The notes under the pieces: model-generated
The model's database searches: none
The model's input: only the letters and a program-made list of their open reading frames with translations
Told to the model about the DNA's origin: nothing
Program-made: the position numbers and the translations under genes
Assembly: GCA_030765045.1 (NCBI GenBank)
Contig: CM060967.1
Span: 124,665,412 to 124,729,411 of the forward strand
Origin: Tenodera sinensis
Lineage: Eukaryota > Arthropoda > Insecta > Mantodea > Mantidae
Length of the DNA stretch: 64,000 nucleotides
Direction: 5' to 3'
In this document: one piece after another, positions 43,115 to 53,228 of the stretch
Layout of the letters: every line of letters begins with the position of its first letter
Numbering within the stretch: position 1 is the first letter of the stretch

Positions 43115-43905
43115 AGTTTTACTTTCTCTACCACGTGTAGGAAGTATTGCATCCCACCCAAAAATTGATATCGGTACTTCACTGGAAATACACGTTTTGG
43201 CACCCCCTGAATCTGAAAAAAAGATCTTATAAAAAGGGGTGTGTGTGTTGTGTGTGTGTGTGTTTCTGCCTGTGTCTGCGCGCTCGCGTGCGTACGTGCG
43301 TGCGTGCGTGTGTGTGTGTGTGTGAGAACAGCATATCGCTCAAAACGAAAAATCGGTTAAATACCGAACTCCCGAGGATGCAACACGAAGAGTTTAAACA
43401 AAATCCCCCACCCCAAACTACCATTTACAGGGAATGTTTTTTTGAAAATGTAGATTTTCTCAAAAATGACTCTAATGGTTTTGATTAAAATACCACATGT
43501 TTAAGATATTTTCATGACAAATGAAATGTGTATTGTGCATTTTCTGGGAACTTTCTCAGAAGTACTCTTTATTCTGGAATACCTTTTGCATAACTGGTAA
43601 ACCACAACAAATAGACCAAGTATTACTACCAAAAACTGTAGATCACATTAAAATACACAGTTTATGTCAAATTCTTTTTTTTTATATGGAGTGAACCATG
43701 TCAGAGATATTTCTTAATTGCCTGAATTTTTCAATACTTATTCTTTTCTCAAATGGAAAGTCGTTATTCATTTTTCTATATCTTGGCTATTCAAAGAGAA
43801 CAGAATTTCAAAGCCATCACATACAATCAGTTTTAAAACATTTGACTATCGCTCAAAGTTTACTATATTCCCATCATTCCCATATTCCTCTTGCACCTCT
43901 TCACT
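43115..43905 (+). repeat. Rep-A copy 10
   Basis: Plus copy beginning TTTACTTTCTCTACCACGTG and GGAAGTATTGCATCCCACCC. It has a mixed (GT)/(GC) run at 43240-43325, and ends before the GTACAAGAGTAGAG part. It lies head to tail with copy 9. Confidence 0.85.
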
Positions 43906-44520
43906 CTTACAACTAAAATCTTGTATACGTTTGGTATACTTATATGTGTGAGCAGCTCTTTACCGTTTTAAACTTGAGAAAACAGGCACATCAAGATAAC
44001 CTCTCTGATGAAAATCTTAATGCAGTGCTTAGAATCAAGGCAGCACAAAATATCATCCCAAGTATTCATAGGCTGATCAACAGAAAACTAACCAACAAAA
44101 AATAAAATATTTAATTTCAGTTGCAATTTAATGTTCCCATATTTTATAATTTATATAACTTACTTATTCATAATTTGTCACCAATTAGACCTTAAACTGT
44201 TCTAGTATATTTTCTGTCTTGGATTTTTATATAATGAAATATAATTTTGTTCCTGTTGTGTTAAGAGCTCATCAGTTAAATGTAGAAAAGTTGTTTCTGT
44301 TTTATGTTATGCTGATTAAGTTGCTCTACATACCGGGTGGAAGGGAAGTAATTACATTAATTTAAACCAGTGGTAGATTTTGGTATTGATTGAAACAGAA
44401 ATGTGTATTATATTCACACAGCTTTATCAACTAGCTTTTCTTCCTATAGTATTCGTTATTGTTCAACAGTGCTTTTGCTTAGTGATGTCATTCCGGCATT
44501 TTAATGAAAAAATGAATAAG
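43906..44520. other. Unassigned stretch, possibly an LTR upstream of the leader at 44535
   Basis: No gene recognised. If the PBS-like site near 44538 is real, an LTR would end in this stretch near 44536; I could not find its partner. Confidence 0.3.
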
Positions 44521-44534
44521 TACTTAAAAAGTAC

Positions 44535-44660
44535 AATTGGTGTCAGGAGTGAGACAAAAATCACGATATAGAACACCTGATGAAACAAATGTTAGCCAAG
44601 ATGGACATAATGGGAAATGAAATGAATTCCAAAATGCGACAGATTGACAATTATTGACAA
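44535..44660 (+). pseudogene. Possible LTR-element leader and first part of a gag-like frame
   Basis: TTGGTGTCAGGAGTGAGACA is typical of the primer-binding-site region after an LTR. Met-rich codons KQMLAKMDIMGNEMNSKMRQ follow, broken by a LINE insertion. A similar frame, METELENVNSIMEKMKTGMS, resumes on the far side at 45721. Confidence 0.35.
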
Positions 44661-44689
44661 TAAAGACATTAATCCTCTTGCTCTCCAAT

Positions 44690-45705
44690 ATTTTTCACTG
44701 ATGGATAAGCGCTAGAAGTGGCTGGGCATATTTGAAGGTGGTCTTGGTCCATTTCCTCTTGCAGATCACATAGAGGACAGAGTGGTGAAGAATATATCCC
44801 AATTCTGTTTAAATGTTTTGCCAGACAACTATGTCCTGTAATCAATCTGAAGGTTGCAACTGCTGTTTTTTGAGGATACTCAGGAATTACTGTTTGAATA
44901 TTTGGTAGTTCCCATCTTTTATTTTTTGATTTTTCATAGTAATATTTTGCAGTAATTTTTTGAAATCAGAGTTGATTAATCTTTTAGCTGCATAAAATGG
45001 TAGATTAACTATAGATTTCTGTACACTGCTGGTACTCTATTTTGCAAGAAAATCAGCTGTGTCATTACCACTCAGTCCACAGCGAGCTGGTATCCATTGG
45101 AAAACTAGGTGTTTTTGAAGTGCTATTAGATGGGTAAGCATTTTCCAACATTCTATAATTGCTGAGGCTTTCATGGCCAGTGTTAATCCAATAGATGGTA
45201 GATTTCGGACTGGTAGGCCGTGGCCCAGTCGAATGTTCTGGCGTCAGAACATTCATCGACTGGACCATGGTCTACAAGCCCAAAATCTACCACCTATTGG
45301 ATTCTATAATTGTTTGGTTTTTTGGTGACAACTTGGAAGTAATTGCTATAATTGCCGCCCTGGAATCTGAGAGAATAAGTGCTTGATGAAAATGTGAAAT
45401 TCTATACAAAAGATTTTGTAGGGCCTTTCGAATTGCTTCAATTTCTCCATCGACGTTTGTAGTTCCATAACTTAAAGATTTGTAATAGGAAAAGAGGTGT
45501 CATGTGACTTCAGCCCCTACTCCATCTCGTTTTGATATCAATTATCCATCAGTATAAATATGGAGCCATTCATGTTGTGGAAATCTAGTATTGATTGTGC
45601 CTAATGTCAATTGTTTTAGAATGCTAGTTGGCATATCACTTTTCTTAGCTTCTTCTGTCAGGTATAAATAATATGTGATGTCTAATGTTTGTGTCATATT
45701 AACTT
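44690..45705 (-). pseudogene. LINE 3: degraded RNase H region
   Basis: Minus strand: NTRFPQHEWLHIYTDG, a stop where Ser usually follows, GVGAEVT (first RNase H block). Near 45065 QWIPARCGLSGNDTADF is the last block (WxPxHxGxxGNxxAD, with His replaced by Arg or Cys). The upstream linker contains KKSDMPTSILKQLTLGTI. A 139-bp hairpin element splits it. The reverse transcriptase is absent. Confidence 0.7.
45162..45300. mobile_element. 139-bp hairpin insertion with 12-bp target duplication
   Basis: ATTCTATAATTG is duplicated perfectly at 45150-45161 and 45301-45312. The insert starts with ~26 unique bases (CTGAGGCTTTCATGGCCAGT). The rest folds: CCAATAGATGGTAGATTT ... GGCCCAGTCGAATGTTCTGG pairs with CAGAACATTCATCGACTGG ... 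AAATCTACCACCTATTGG. No coding capacity. Confidence 0.85.
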
Positions 45706-46050
45706 TATATATGAAGTGGAATGGAAAATATGAAAACAAAAATGGAAACCGAATTGGAAAATGTGAACTCCATAATGGAAAAGATGAAAACGGGGATGTC
45801 CGACATGAAGGTGAGCTATCAAAGAATACTAATGAGTGACTGGTCAGGGTTAAGAAAGCCATGGAATAACTTGATGGAAAGATGAAGGACTTTGGCCAAC
45901 GTGTTAACAACCTGGAAGATAAGTGTCGACCGCAGCACCAAAGAACTGAACTCTATAGTGGATCAACTGCTCAACGAAAACCTCAAACTACGTGGAGATC
46001 TGTGGAGGAGGCCTGTGTTCAGCAGTAGACATTTTATGGCTGAAATGATG
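45706..46050 (+). pseudogene. Gag-like coiled-coil fragment, ending in a LINE-type tail
   Basis: ATG-rich reading MKTKMETELENVNSIMEKMK continues in shifting frames to GKMKDFGQRVNNLEDKC, a pattern seen in retroelement Gag or ORF1 coiled coils. At ~45990-46045, GGAGGCCTGTGTTCAGCAGT followed by TTATGGCTGAAATGATGG resembles LINE 3' ends (known GAGGCCTTTGCCCAGCAGTG-type tails). The origin is mixed and the boundaries uncertain. Confidence 0.35.
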
Positions 46051-46244
46051 GTGCTTATTAAAAATTTATGTGTATCTCTATATTTCTTGTATCTTGGAAA
46101 TGACTTAACAATTGCGACAAAAATTGTTATTTGGTTAACGTTTTGCTTTTCAAGTTTATTTAAATAAGTATTGTCTCTCAAAAATAAAGATTTCACAAAA
46201 AAGGAAGGGGGAGGGGGCAAATGCTGAGTGAAGCTTGGTCACCC

Positions 46245-46535
46245 AGGCACTGCCTTGTTATTTGTGTGAGTTTTGGACAACTTATACTTCTGTCAAATAT
46301 AACATGGTTATTCATTATTTTATATGTTAACCGTGCAAAGAGAATGGAATCTCAAAGCTTTAAAAGATTTGAATATCGCTCAAAGACTACTATTCCCCTT
46401 GTACCTGCAAGAAAATAAGCAATAAGGTAAGTTCTGCAAATATATCTTAACTAACATGAAGAAGATATACCAATAAGAGTTTGTAAGAAAGGTTAGTACA
46501 AGAGTAGAGAAAGTCTTGCGAGTGCAACACATCAT
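46245..46535 (+). repeat. Rep-A copy 11, 3' third only
   Basis: From CTTGTTATTTGTGTGAGTTT to GTGCAACACATCATAC. The 5' two thirds are missing. Confidence 0.8.
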
Positions 46536-47170
46536 ACTTTTTTTACCAGGAACACAAAGTATTTATGCTCTCATTTGAATTTAAAGTATCTTTTTACCTT
46601 GTTACACAACATGATTCTACCACTGACATGATTTGAGGGTGTGGTTGGTTTTATAAGGTAGATAGATAACAACGGGGGCATGGGTTGATAGCTAGCTGGT
46701 GCGTAGGAGAGTGGACAGGATTAAAACTACAATGCAGAGGAAATGACACAATATGTCGGTTCTCCCCATGCATGGTATATAGGAAAAGTTGGCATTAGTA
46801 TCATTTCCAACATAATGCAACATGCAGTGAATAACACACACACATATATTGCCACAGAATTTTTATTTACTTTACCAACATATCAAGTTCACCTTCTGGG
46901 TACTTATTTCTACAAAACTATCATTATTCTGATCAATACTACTTTCTGCTTTGCAGGTCCATGCAAGATCAGTTTAAACTGCAGACATTTTGCTTCAGTG
47001 AGCCCTTCCAAAGTTATGAAAAGCAAGAGTTTGTAAATTCACTTTTTCAGAGCAAAGCATTTATTTCTTCTCCTCTAAGAAAGACATACATTGGATGGAT
47101 CCCTATTGGTAACTATATTAATAAAGTAACTCTATTATGGTAATTCTTCTTTCACACAAGTCTTGTATAG
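46536..47170. other. Unassigned stretch
   Basis: Short frames at 46743-47143 are unrecognised; no repeat identified. Confidence 0.35.
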
Positions 47171-47345
47171 CACAAAGTTTGAAAGGTAAAATCAAGCTGA
47201 AGAATTCAGTGTCATAGCTGGGATATAAACCATGGATCTTCCAGTTTCTGTCTGGTTGCTATAACCAACTGAGCTACTATGTCAATATTCCAGTACACAT
47301 TAAATTCTGCAACTCACAGTCTTCCTGGTAAACCATAAGCAGCAT
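47171..47345 (+). repeat. Diverged SINE family C copy
   Basis: GTTTGAAAGGTAAAATCAAG corresponds to the family C head. The antisense tRNA-like centre reads, on minus, CTCAGTTGGTTATAGCAACC. It ends TTCCTGGTAAACCATAAG. It is much older than the 38592 copy. Confidence 0.55.
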
Positions 47346-47486
47346 GCTAACATTCAAATCCAGGAGACTTGGGTTCAATTCCCAGATGAAATGTGGGCAG
47401 TTTTCTTTAGCCAGGATTATTCTCCACTGTCTGGGAGTATGAACGAGAGTGTGAATTCAATGTAATCATCAAAAGAAATTACCACC

Positions 47487-47820
47487 TCTGTAGCGCTGTT
47501 GGCAGTGCGTTTGCCTCTGGTACAGAGGACCCTGGTTCAATCCCTGGTACCAGCATGGGGATTTTTCCCCGCTGAGAGGTCTGGTGCGGTTTGCACTCAG
47601 CCTCGTTAGGTTCTGGAGGGGCCAGCTGAGGAGCTACTTGACAGAGAAGTAGCAGCCCCAGGTCAAGAAGGCTGCATAACTGGCTGGGAGGGCTAGGGAC
47701 ACTGACCATGTACTACCCTACAGTATGACATCTGTAGTGGACTGAGGTGGGGAATGCAGCAGCTGGGTGGCAAGCCCTTAATAGGCCCCAGCTGTTGTGC
47801 TGGGGTTTAATAAAAAAAAA
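47487..47820 (+). mobile_element. tRNA-derived SINE, family H, with A tail
   Basis: TCTGTAGCGCTGTTGGCAGT (box A region) and CCCTGGTTCAATCCCTGGTA (box B). A GC-rich body follows (GGGGATTTTTCCCCGCTGAG, CTTGACAGAGAAGTAGCAGC, AAGCCCTTAATAGGCCCCAG), ending AATAAAAAAAAAT. Single copy in the window; no clear duplication. Confidence 0.7.
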
Positions 47821-47843
47821 TATCAACCAAAGATTATCACTAG

Positions 47844-48106
47844 CATGGGCGTCGCAAAACAGGGGCAAGGGGGGGCCGCGGCCCCCCTTTGGAAGTTGGT
47901 GAACTTAATGTGCAGCCAGTTACTGACTATTAAACTATTATTTTAATTTTGATGTAAAGAACAATTTTTATTTAGCACAAATTAATACGGTTATCTGCAA
48001 CAAATATTATAAATTTTGACAGTAAAATAATGATTTAATATTATATGATTGCAAATTTCCAATGTGTGGCCCCCACCCCCTGGAAAAAAGTCTGCCGACA
48101 CTCATG
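47844..48106. mobile_element. 263-bp hAT-like MITE with 8-bp duplication
   Basis: ATCACTAG flanks both ends exactly (47836-47843, 48107-48114). The termini CATGGGCGTCGCAAAACAGG and (complement) CATGAGTGTCGGCAGACTTT are imperfect inverted repeats, and GGGCCGCGGCCCCCC just inside is palindromic. It is non-coding. An 8-bp duplication fits the hAT superfamily; its termini differ from the 40288 element, so a different transposase would be expected. Confidence 0.7.
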
Positions 48107-48202
48107 ATCACTAGTATAAACAAATGAATACCATAGTGATTGTTCCAAAGGTATAAATCTTATAAATCTGCTAATATTCCATTAGATGTTAAAGGCAACA
48201 TA

Positions 48203-49339
48203 TACTGTGGAACTTGGATAATTTGAACATTTAAAATTTGAAATTGTTGTTAATTCAAAGATTTCTCTTGGTCTCTTGAATTTTGTATTAAAGCAATGTA
48301 AAAAGCTCACATATGATTCAAATTACATTTTTCTTAATTCAACATTTTTGTTTAAATTCAATTCCATTAATGGAAAAAGCTGTGCTATGGTATATTTTGT
48401 GCATGCTGATTTGTGATATGGGACAGTGAAAACCTACAATGAACATTTAAAACTATGTTCAGTGGTGTAGTGTATAGTCATGCAGTGGACTCGTGTTGTC
48501 AGTGTTGCTGAATACATCTATGAAGAATGAATGAAGGTTTTTGTTCAGAAATGTCTGTCAAAAATTAATCTAAATACAGAAATTTAATATGATAACTTCA
48601 TCCATGTGTTCCAGCAAAAGAGGTCATCACTCTGGAGTTGTTTGCTTTGTTAGAATGCTGTTTGGGGAGTGTAATAGCTTTCATAGCTGCCGGCCTTGAG
48701 CTTCTATACCTGCTCCCACATCCCTTTGTTTAAAACATGTGTGCCATTAGTTGTCGCTTGAGATTTCTGCTGTTCATTGGGTTGCAAATCAATGCCACTA
48801 TGTCTCTTAGCAAACTGCAAGTCAGTACAAGACTTCATTCGAGAAGTTGAGGGTTTGAACAAAAAATCTGAAATCAGGAAAGAATACGGGATACCACCTA
48901 ACACTTTGTCAACTTATCTGAAGAATACAGAGAGAATTGTAAGTCCTGCCTTGAGTGAAAATAGAAAGGGTCAAACAAGAGTGACATAACAGAAAAATTC
49001 TGATGCATACATGTACAGATAGTGTAAAAGAAAATCTCTCTGCAGTTCCTGTCTGTATCACATTAATTATTACAGTATGAAGCCACTGTGGTTTCAGGGG
49101 CTGTTTTAGGCCATGGTGCAAGGGTACATTTCCTAAAACAACCAGTGAAATGGCCACACCTTCATACAATGATAAATAATCTGACATAGATCAGAGATGC
49201 AGAGAGATTTTCTTTGACAGCCTTTGTACGTGTATTGCTAAATTATCAATTTTAGATGTAACTTTTGTAATTCAAATTTTTGGATAGTTCAGATTGTTTT
49301 CTTATCCCTTCAGCTTCAAATTATCCAAGTTCCACTGTA
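48203..49339 (+). mobile_element. Tigger/pogo element, internally deleted
   Basis: The terminal repeats TACTGTGGAACTTGGATAAT (left) and TACAGTGGAACTTGGATAAT (right, complement) have TA at both edges. Inside, 48795-48986 encodes the CENP-B-type helix-turn-helix: VQDFIREVEGLNKKSEIRKE, then YGIPPNTLSTYLKNTERI. The second DNA-binding domain and DDE catalytic domain are absent, so a 1.1-kb non-autonomous derivative remains. Confidence 0.8.
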
Positions 49340-50364
49340 AATGCAAAAATTCATTTTGAGATGACTTACACCAGTACTGACTTATAATGTTATTAGCACT
49401 TGAAGTACTGCAAGTACTTGGATCAAATTTTGGTAGCCAGTGGTCTTTTTTCAAAAAAAAGTTATGGGGAACTCTTGGGCTGGGCTTGTTTACTTCAAAG
49501 TCTAAATAACTTACATGTAACATAAGAAATTAACTAAGCCAGGCAGTTCACTGCTTTCGTTTTCTGTTGCACTACCATCATCCAACTTCCAGCATTATAA
49601 TTTGAAATGCTTTCGTCCTTGCTCTGTTTTATTTTCTTAGATGCTGGAGACCATGTAGAATAATTTGTTATTTTTTGACTCATCATGTCTTCTAACTCAG
49701 AAAATCACATGCACAGTGTACAATACACCCAAAATACTACAAGCATCAGTAAGCCACTAGGTATAAACAAACTTGTTACCGCATCTACCACTGCAGGTAT
49801 GATACCTATAAGCATGGAACAGATCTGCTCAGATCCAAAGAGTACTGATTTAAATTCTCTGCTCAGATCACATGCATATGCTACACTATTCATAAACATG
49901 AATTAACCAATAGTAAACAAGAAACTCGCTGAGAAGATGAATAACAATGCAGTTGTTCTTGTTGTCGTTATGGGTTTATTTTTGACGCTTGCAGAGAGGT
50001 TGTGATTGGTTCTATCACTAACATAAGTTCTTTAAATAGAACCCAACCCAACAAATATGAATAAAACTATCAATAGTTTTAAAATGACATTTCCTACTTC
50101 TTTAATGGGGAAATTCCGTGGTTTTTAAATTTTGTCATCAGGAAATGTTTAGGGGAATGTGTCCTCCAGTGTTCCCCCAGAAAAATAGCACTGGGTATAG
50201 CATTGTCTTTTTTATCCAACCTTGTCCTTCACTTGGCTAGAGTGAAAGAACAATTAAATACCATTGACTTATTAGTTGGTTAAACTATGAAGTCCAGGGC
50301 TGAAAGTACTTATGATTTTCTAGGTTACCATTAGGATATATTATGTCAAAATTAACTTGAGATC
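49340..50364. other. Mostly unassigned; contains a LINE-like tail
   Basis: 49955-50012 (GTTCTTGTTGTCGTTATGGGTTTATTTTTGACGC) resembles, on minus, the GCGTCAATAAATAAACCAAC tail of LINE 2. The rest is unrecognised. Confidence 0.35.
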
Positions 50365-50474
50365 TCCTTGTGGTTTACTGGGAAAAATGTGAGTCAGTTG
50401 GTTAGAGCAACCAGATGGAAACTGAAAGATCCATGGTTCAAATCCCCAGCTATGACATTGAATTTTCCATTCTG
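50365..50474 (-). repeat. Diverged SINE family C piece, interrupted by SINE B
   Basis: The tRNA-like centre reads directly on plus, GTCAGTTGGTTAGAGCAACC and CATGGTTCAAATCCCCAGCT, then CATTGAATTTTCCATTCTGC. CTTCTACCTTT then continues after the SINE B at 51059. Confidence 0.6.
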
Positions 50475-50485
50475 CTTCTACCTTT

Positions 50486-51058
50486 TCATCTTTTTTTTTT
50501 TTTACTTTAATACTATCCCCTTACATAACACCCCCCAAGGACTTACTTAGCCTATTAGAGGGCATAAGTATGTTTTTTTAATCTACTGACTTCCATAATT
50601 ATACATTTCATTATCAGACTTTTTTAGTCTGCTAACGTTAATAGTAAATTAATCACTAGCGGGATGGAATTACAGTTACTTTCCTTGTTCTCATCCATGG
50701 TTCTGTTGATATTTTCATTTTCTTCTTGCTCCATTAGCCAGTGCCTAGTGTCAGGTGCCTGTTGGGGAGCACAGGAACCTATGGATTGGACAGAGTGAAG
50801 ACCTGATAGCGATGGTCACCAAGCGCCAGGTATGATAGTGAGGAAGAGGATGATATGAAATGCAGGCAAAAATTGATTATTGGATAGGTGATAATGAAGC
50901 ATTTGGTGAAATGAGTGGCGAGGGAAACCGGAGAACCCAGAGAAAACCTGCCAGGACGTCACTTCGTCCACCACGAATACCACATATGGGTCTCTGGGAT
51001 CGAACTCAGGCTGCTTAGGTGGTAGGTGAATGCTCTAACCGCTCAGCCACAGTGCCAC
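50486..51058 (-). mobile_element. SINE family B, full length (573 bp) with 11-bp duplication
   Basis: Flanked by perfect CTTCTACCTTT (50475-50485 and 51059-51069). On minus it starts GGTGGCACTGTGGCTGAGCG (box A) and GAGTTCGATCCCAGAGACCC (box B). It continues through GTATTCGTGGTGGACGAAGT and GGTTCCTGTGCTCCCCAACA into ~240 bp of AT-rich 3' body, ending in an A tail (T run at 50490-50502). It shows that the other B copies are truncated. Confidence 0.85.
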
Positions 51059-51239
51059 CTTCTACCTTTCCTAACTATGTATATTAATACTATCATAAGA
51101 ATTAAGAAATATGTGTATTTAAATAATTATTTTTAATTGTTTCATATGTATAGTTTTTTTAATTTATTTGGTAATATTGAAGGTTTTGACTAGAGTATCA
51201 ATTGACGGTGTTAAAACTCGCTAAACTCGTTTTTACCTT

Positions 51240-52195
51240 CTCTTCTACATATAGTAAGTAGGGTAAGTATTTATTGTATTTCACTCAAAATTTTGATGTC
51301 AAGATTTCACTGGAAATATACGTTTTGAGGGCCCCTGAATCCAAAAAAGCAGTGTTAGAAAAAGGTGTGTGTGTGTGTCTGTCAGCCTGTGAACAGCATA
51401 ACTCAAAAACAAAAAGTCGGTTAAAACCAAAGTTGGTATTTAAGTTTAATACTTTCAAGGATACAACATGAAGTTTTTGAAGAAAATTCCTCCACCCTAA
51501 ACTAACCATTACATGAGAGGTAGAACTGGAACTTAAAAATTCAACATTGAATTTTCAAGTTCCAGTTCTACCTCTCAAACTTTGCCCACACACGGCTTGT
51601 GTGTTTAAAAACACCAACAGTAAGTTTGTTGGCATAAATAAATAATAACCATTACATTTTTCAAAAATTTTGATTTTCTCTAAAATGACTTTAAAGATTT
51701 TGATTAAAATGCCATATGTTTAAGATATTTTTATGGCAAATGAAATTTATATTTTGAATTTTCTGGCTCTAGCCTATGTAGTCCTGTTTATTCTTGATGA
51801 CTTTTGCATAGGTGGTAAACCATAAATCTTACTGTACAAAAAGTGTAGATTTTGTTAAAACAGCCAATTTATGTCCAAATGTATTTTTTGAGGAGTTAAC
51901 CATTTTGGAGATATTCCTTGTTATTTGTGTGAGTTTTGCAATACATAAGCTTTTCTCAAATGAAAGGTCGTTATTCACTTTTTTATGTGTTGGCTGTGCA
52001 AAGAGAATGGAATTTCAAAGCTTTAAAAGATTTGACTGTATTCCCATATTCCCCTTGTATCCACAGGAAAATCAGCCATAAGAATTTCTGCAAATGTTTA
52101 TCTTGACTAACATGAAGAAGACAGAGGAATAGGAGTTTGTAAGAATGGTTAGTACAAGAGTAGGGAAGCCATGTGAGTGCAACACATCAGATTTT
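51240..52195 (+). repeat. Rep-A copy 12, carrying a foldback SINE C
   Basis: Plus copy from TCTTCTACATATAGTAAGTA to GTGCAACACATCAGATTTTT, slightly shortened near 52030. It is interrupted at 51515-51646. The gypsy element begins 50 bp after its end. Confidence 0.85.
51515..51646 (+). mobile_element. Foldback form of SINE family C, copy 2
   Basis: AACCATTACAT is duplicated on both sides (51504-51514, 51647-51657). GAGAGGTAGAACTGGAACTT is followed almost at once by its complement AAGTTCCAGTTCTACCTCTC, then the family tail (CACACACGGCTTGTGTGTTT ... TAAATAAATAAT). It has the same architecture as 14131-14279. Confidence 0.85.
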
Positions 52196-52244
52196 TAATG
52201 TTAAATATTATATTGAATATTAAACAGTCAATTATTGTTCCTTC

Positions 52245-53026
52245 TGATACCGAAATTTAGATTTCCGATCGAATGGGCTTTTGAAAAAGACACGTTTTAA
52301 TTTAATTGCCGGATGTGAGATTTGCGATAAGTGTTAAGTAATAACATAAATAGATAATAGAGCAGAAAGTGTTGTAAGGTGAGCAAGATATGAGTAAATA
52401 ATAGTCGTTAAAGTTGTAGGATAAACACATTATTGGTTTGAAATTAGCGAATCATGACGTCATACCACATAGTTTAAATACACGTTCGAAAGTCAAGTCG
52501 ACCAACCTTAAAAGTCGCGCGATATATTTAATAAAATATAAAGTAAACATCGTTTAATCCTAAAAAGGTAATTATATATTCGAAATTCATAAAAGAACAT
52601 GTTATAATAGAAAGGGACATTTCTAAATTGCGGGAAAAGGAAATAGCATTTTGGATACGAGGCTTTCTTGGATGACGTCATGACATTCAAATGGAAGAAC
52701 GGTCTTCTTAGCGTGGGTAAGAGAGAAAGCGTCAGGTCACTACTCAACCAGAGACCAGTACGGGAGGTCGTGCTGCGCGGATGTGAGTGCGATTCCTCTA
52801 CAGATACAAATATTTTCGGCATAGCTCCCGAAAATATTTAAGAGGCAATAAAGAACATATAAAAAGTTTCCTTGGGTTGTCCATTACACTTACGCAAACC
52901 CGAGATAAAGAGATCTCTTGCAGAACTAGCCGGAGCGAGCTACATCAAAGGGCAACGCCACGTCACCAACGACTTCAGCTTCAAATGGCGATCCAATAAC
53001 TAGGACACAACGATTATTCAGCTTCA
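52245..53026 (+). repeat. 5' LTR
   Basis: Starts TGATACCGAAATTTAG and ends ATTATTCAGCTTCA. It includes AATAAA near 52850 and a TATATTTAATAAAATATAAA-like AT block near 52525. Confidence 0.92.
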
Positions 53027-53028
53027 AA

Positions 53029-53047
53029 TTGGCGCCCAACGTGGGGC
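53029..53047 (+). promoter_or_regulatory. Primer-binding site
   Basis: TTGGCGCCCAACGTGGGGC starts two bases after the LTR, the expected place for tRNA-primed minus-strand synthesis. The TGGCGCC start is common in gypsy and other retroelements; the exact tRNA was not determined. Confidence 0.75.
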
Positions 53048-53228
53048 GCCGAAAGAATGGACCAACCCCCAAGACGACCAGATCAGCATCGAGCCAGCAG
53101 ACAAGAAGGTGCCCAGCGTGTCAACATCTGTGAAACGTGTAGTGAACAAGTTTAACTGCAGTTAAAGTGAAATAGTGAAAATATTGAAAATTTTGGTGAG
53201 TAGAAAAACACATGTAAATAGCTTAGAA

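Noticed and set aside
52508..52822. 104-codon minus-strand frame repeated exactly at 57909-58223
   Set aside because: It is within the LTR, so identity only reflects LTR duplication.
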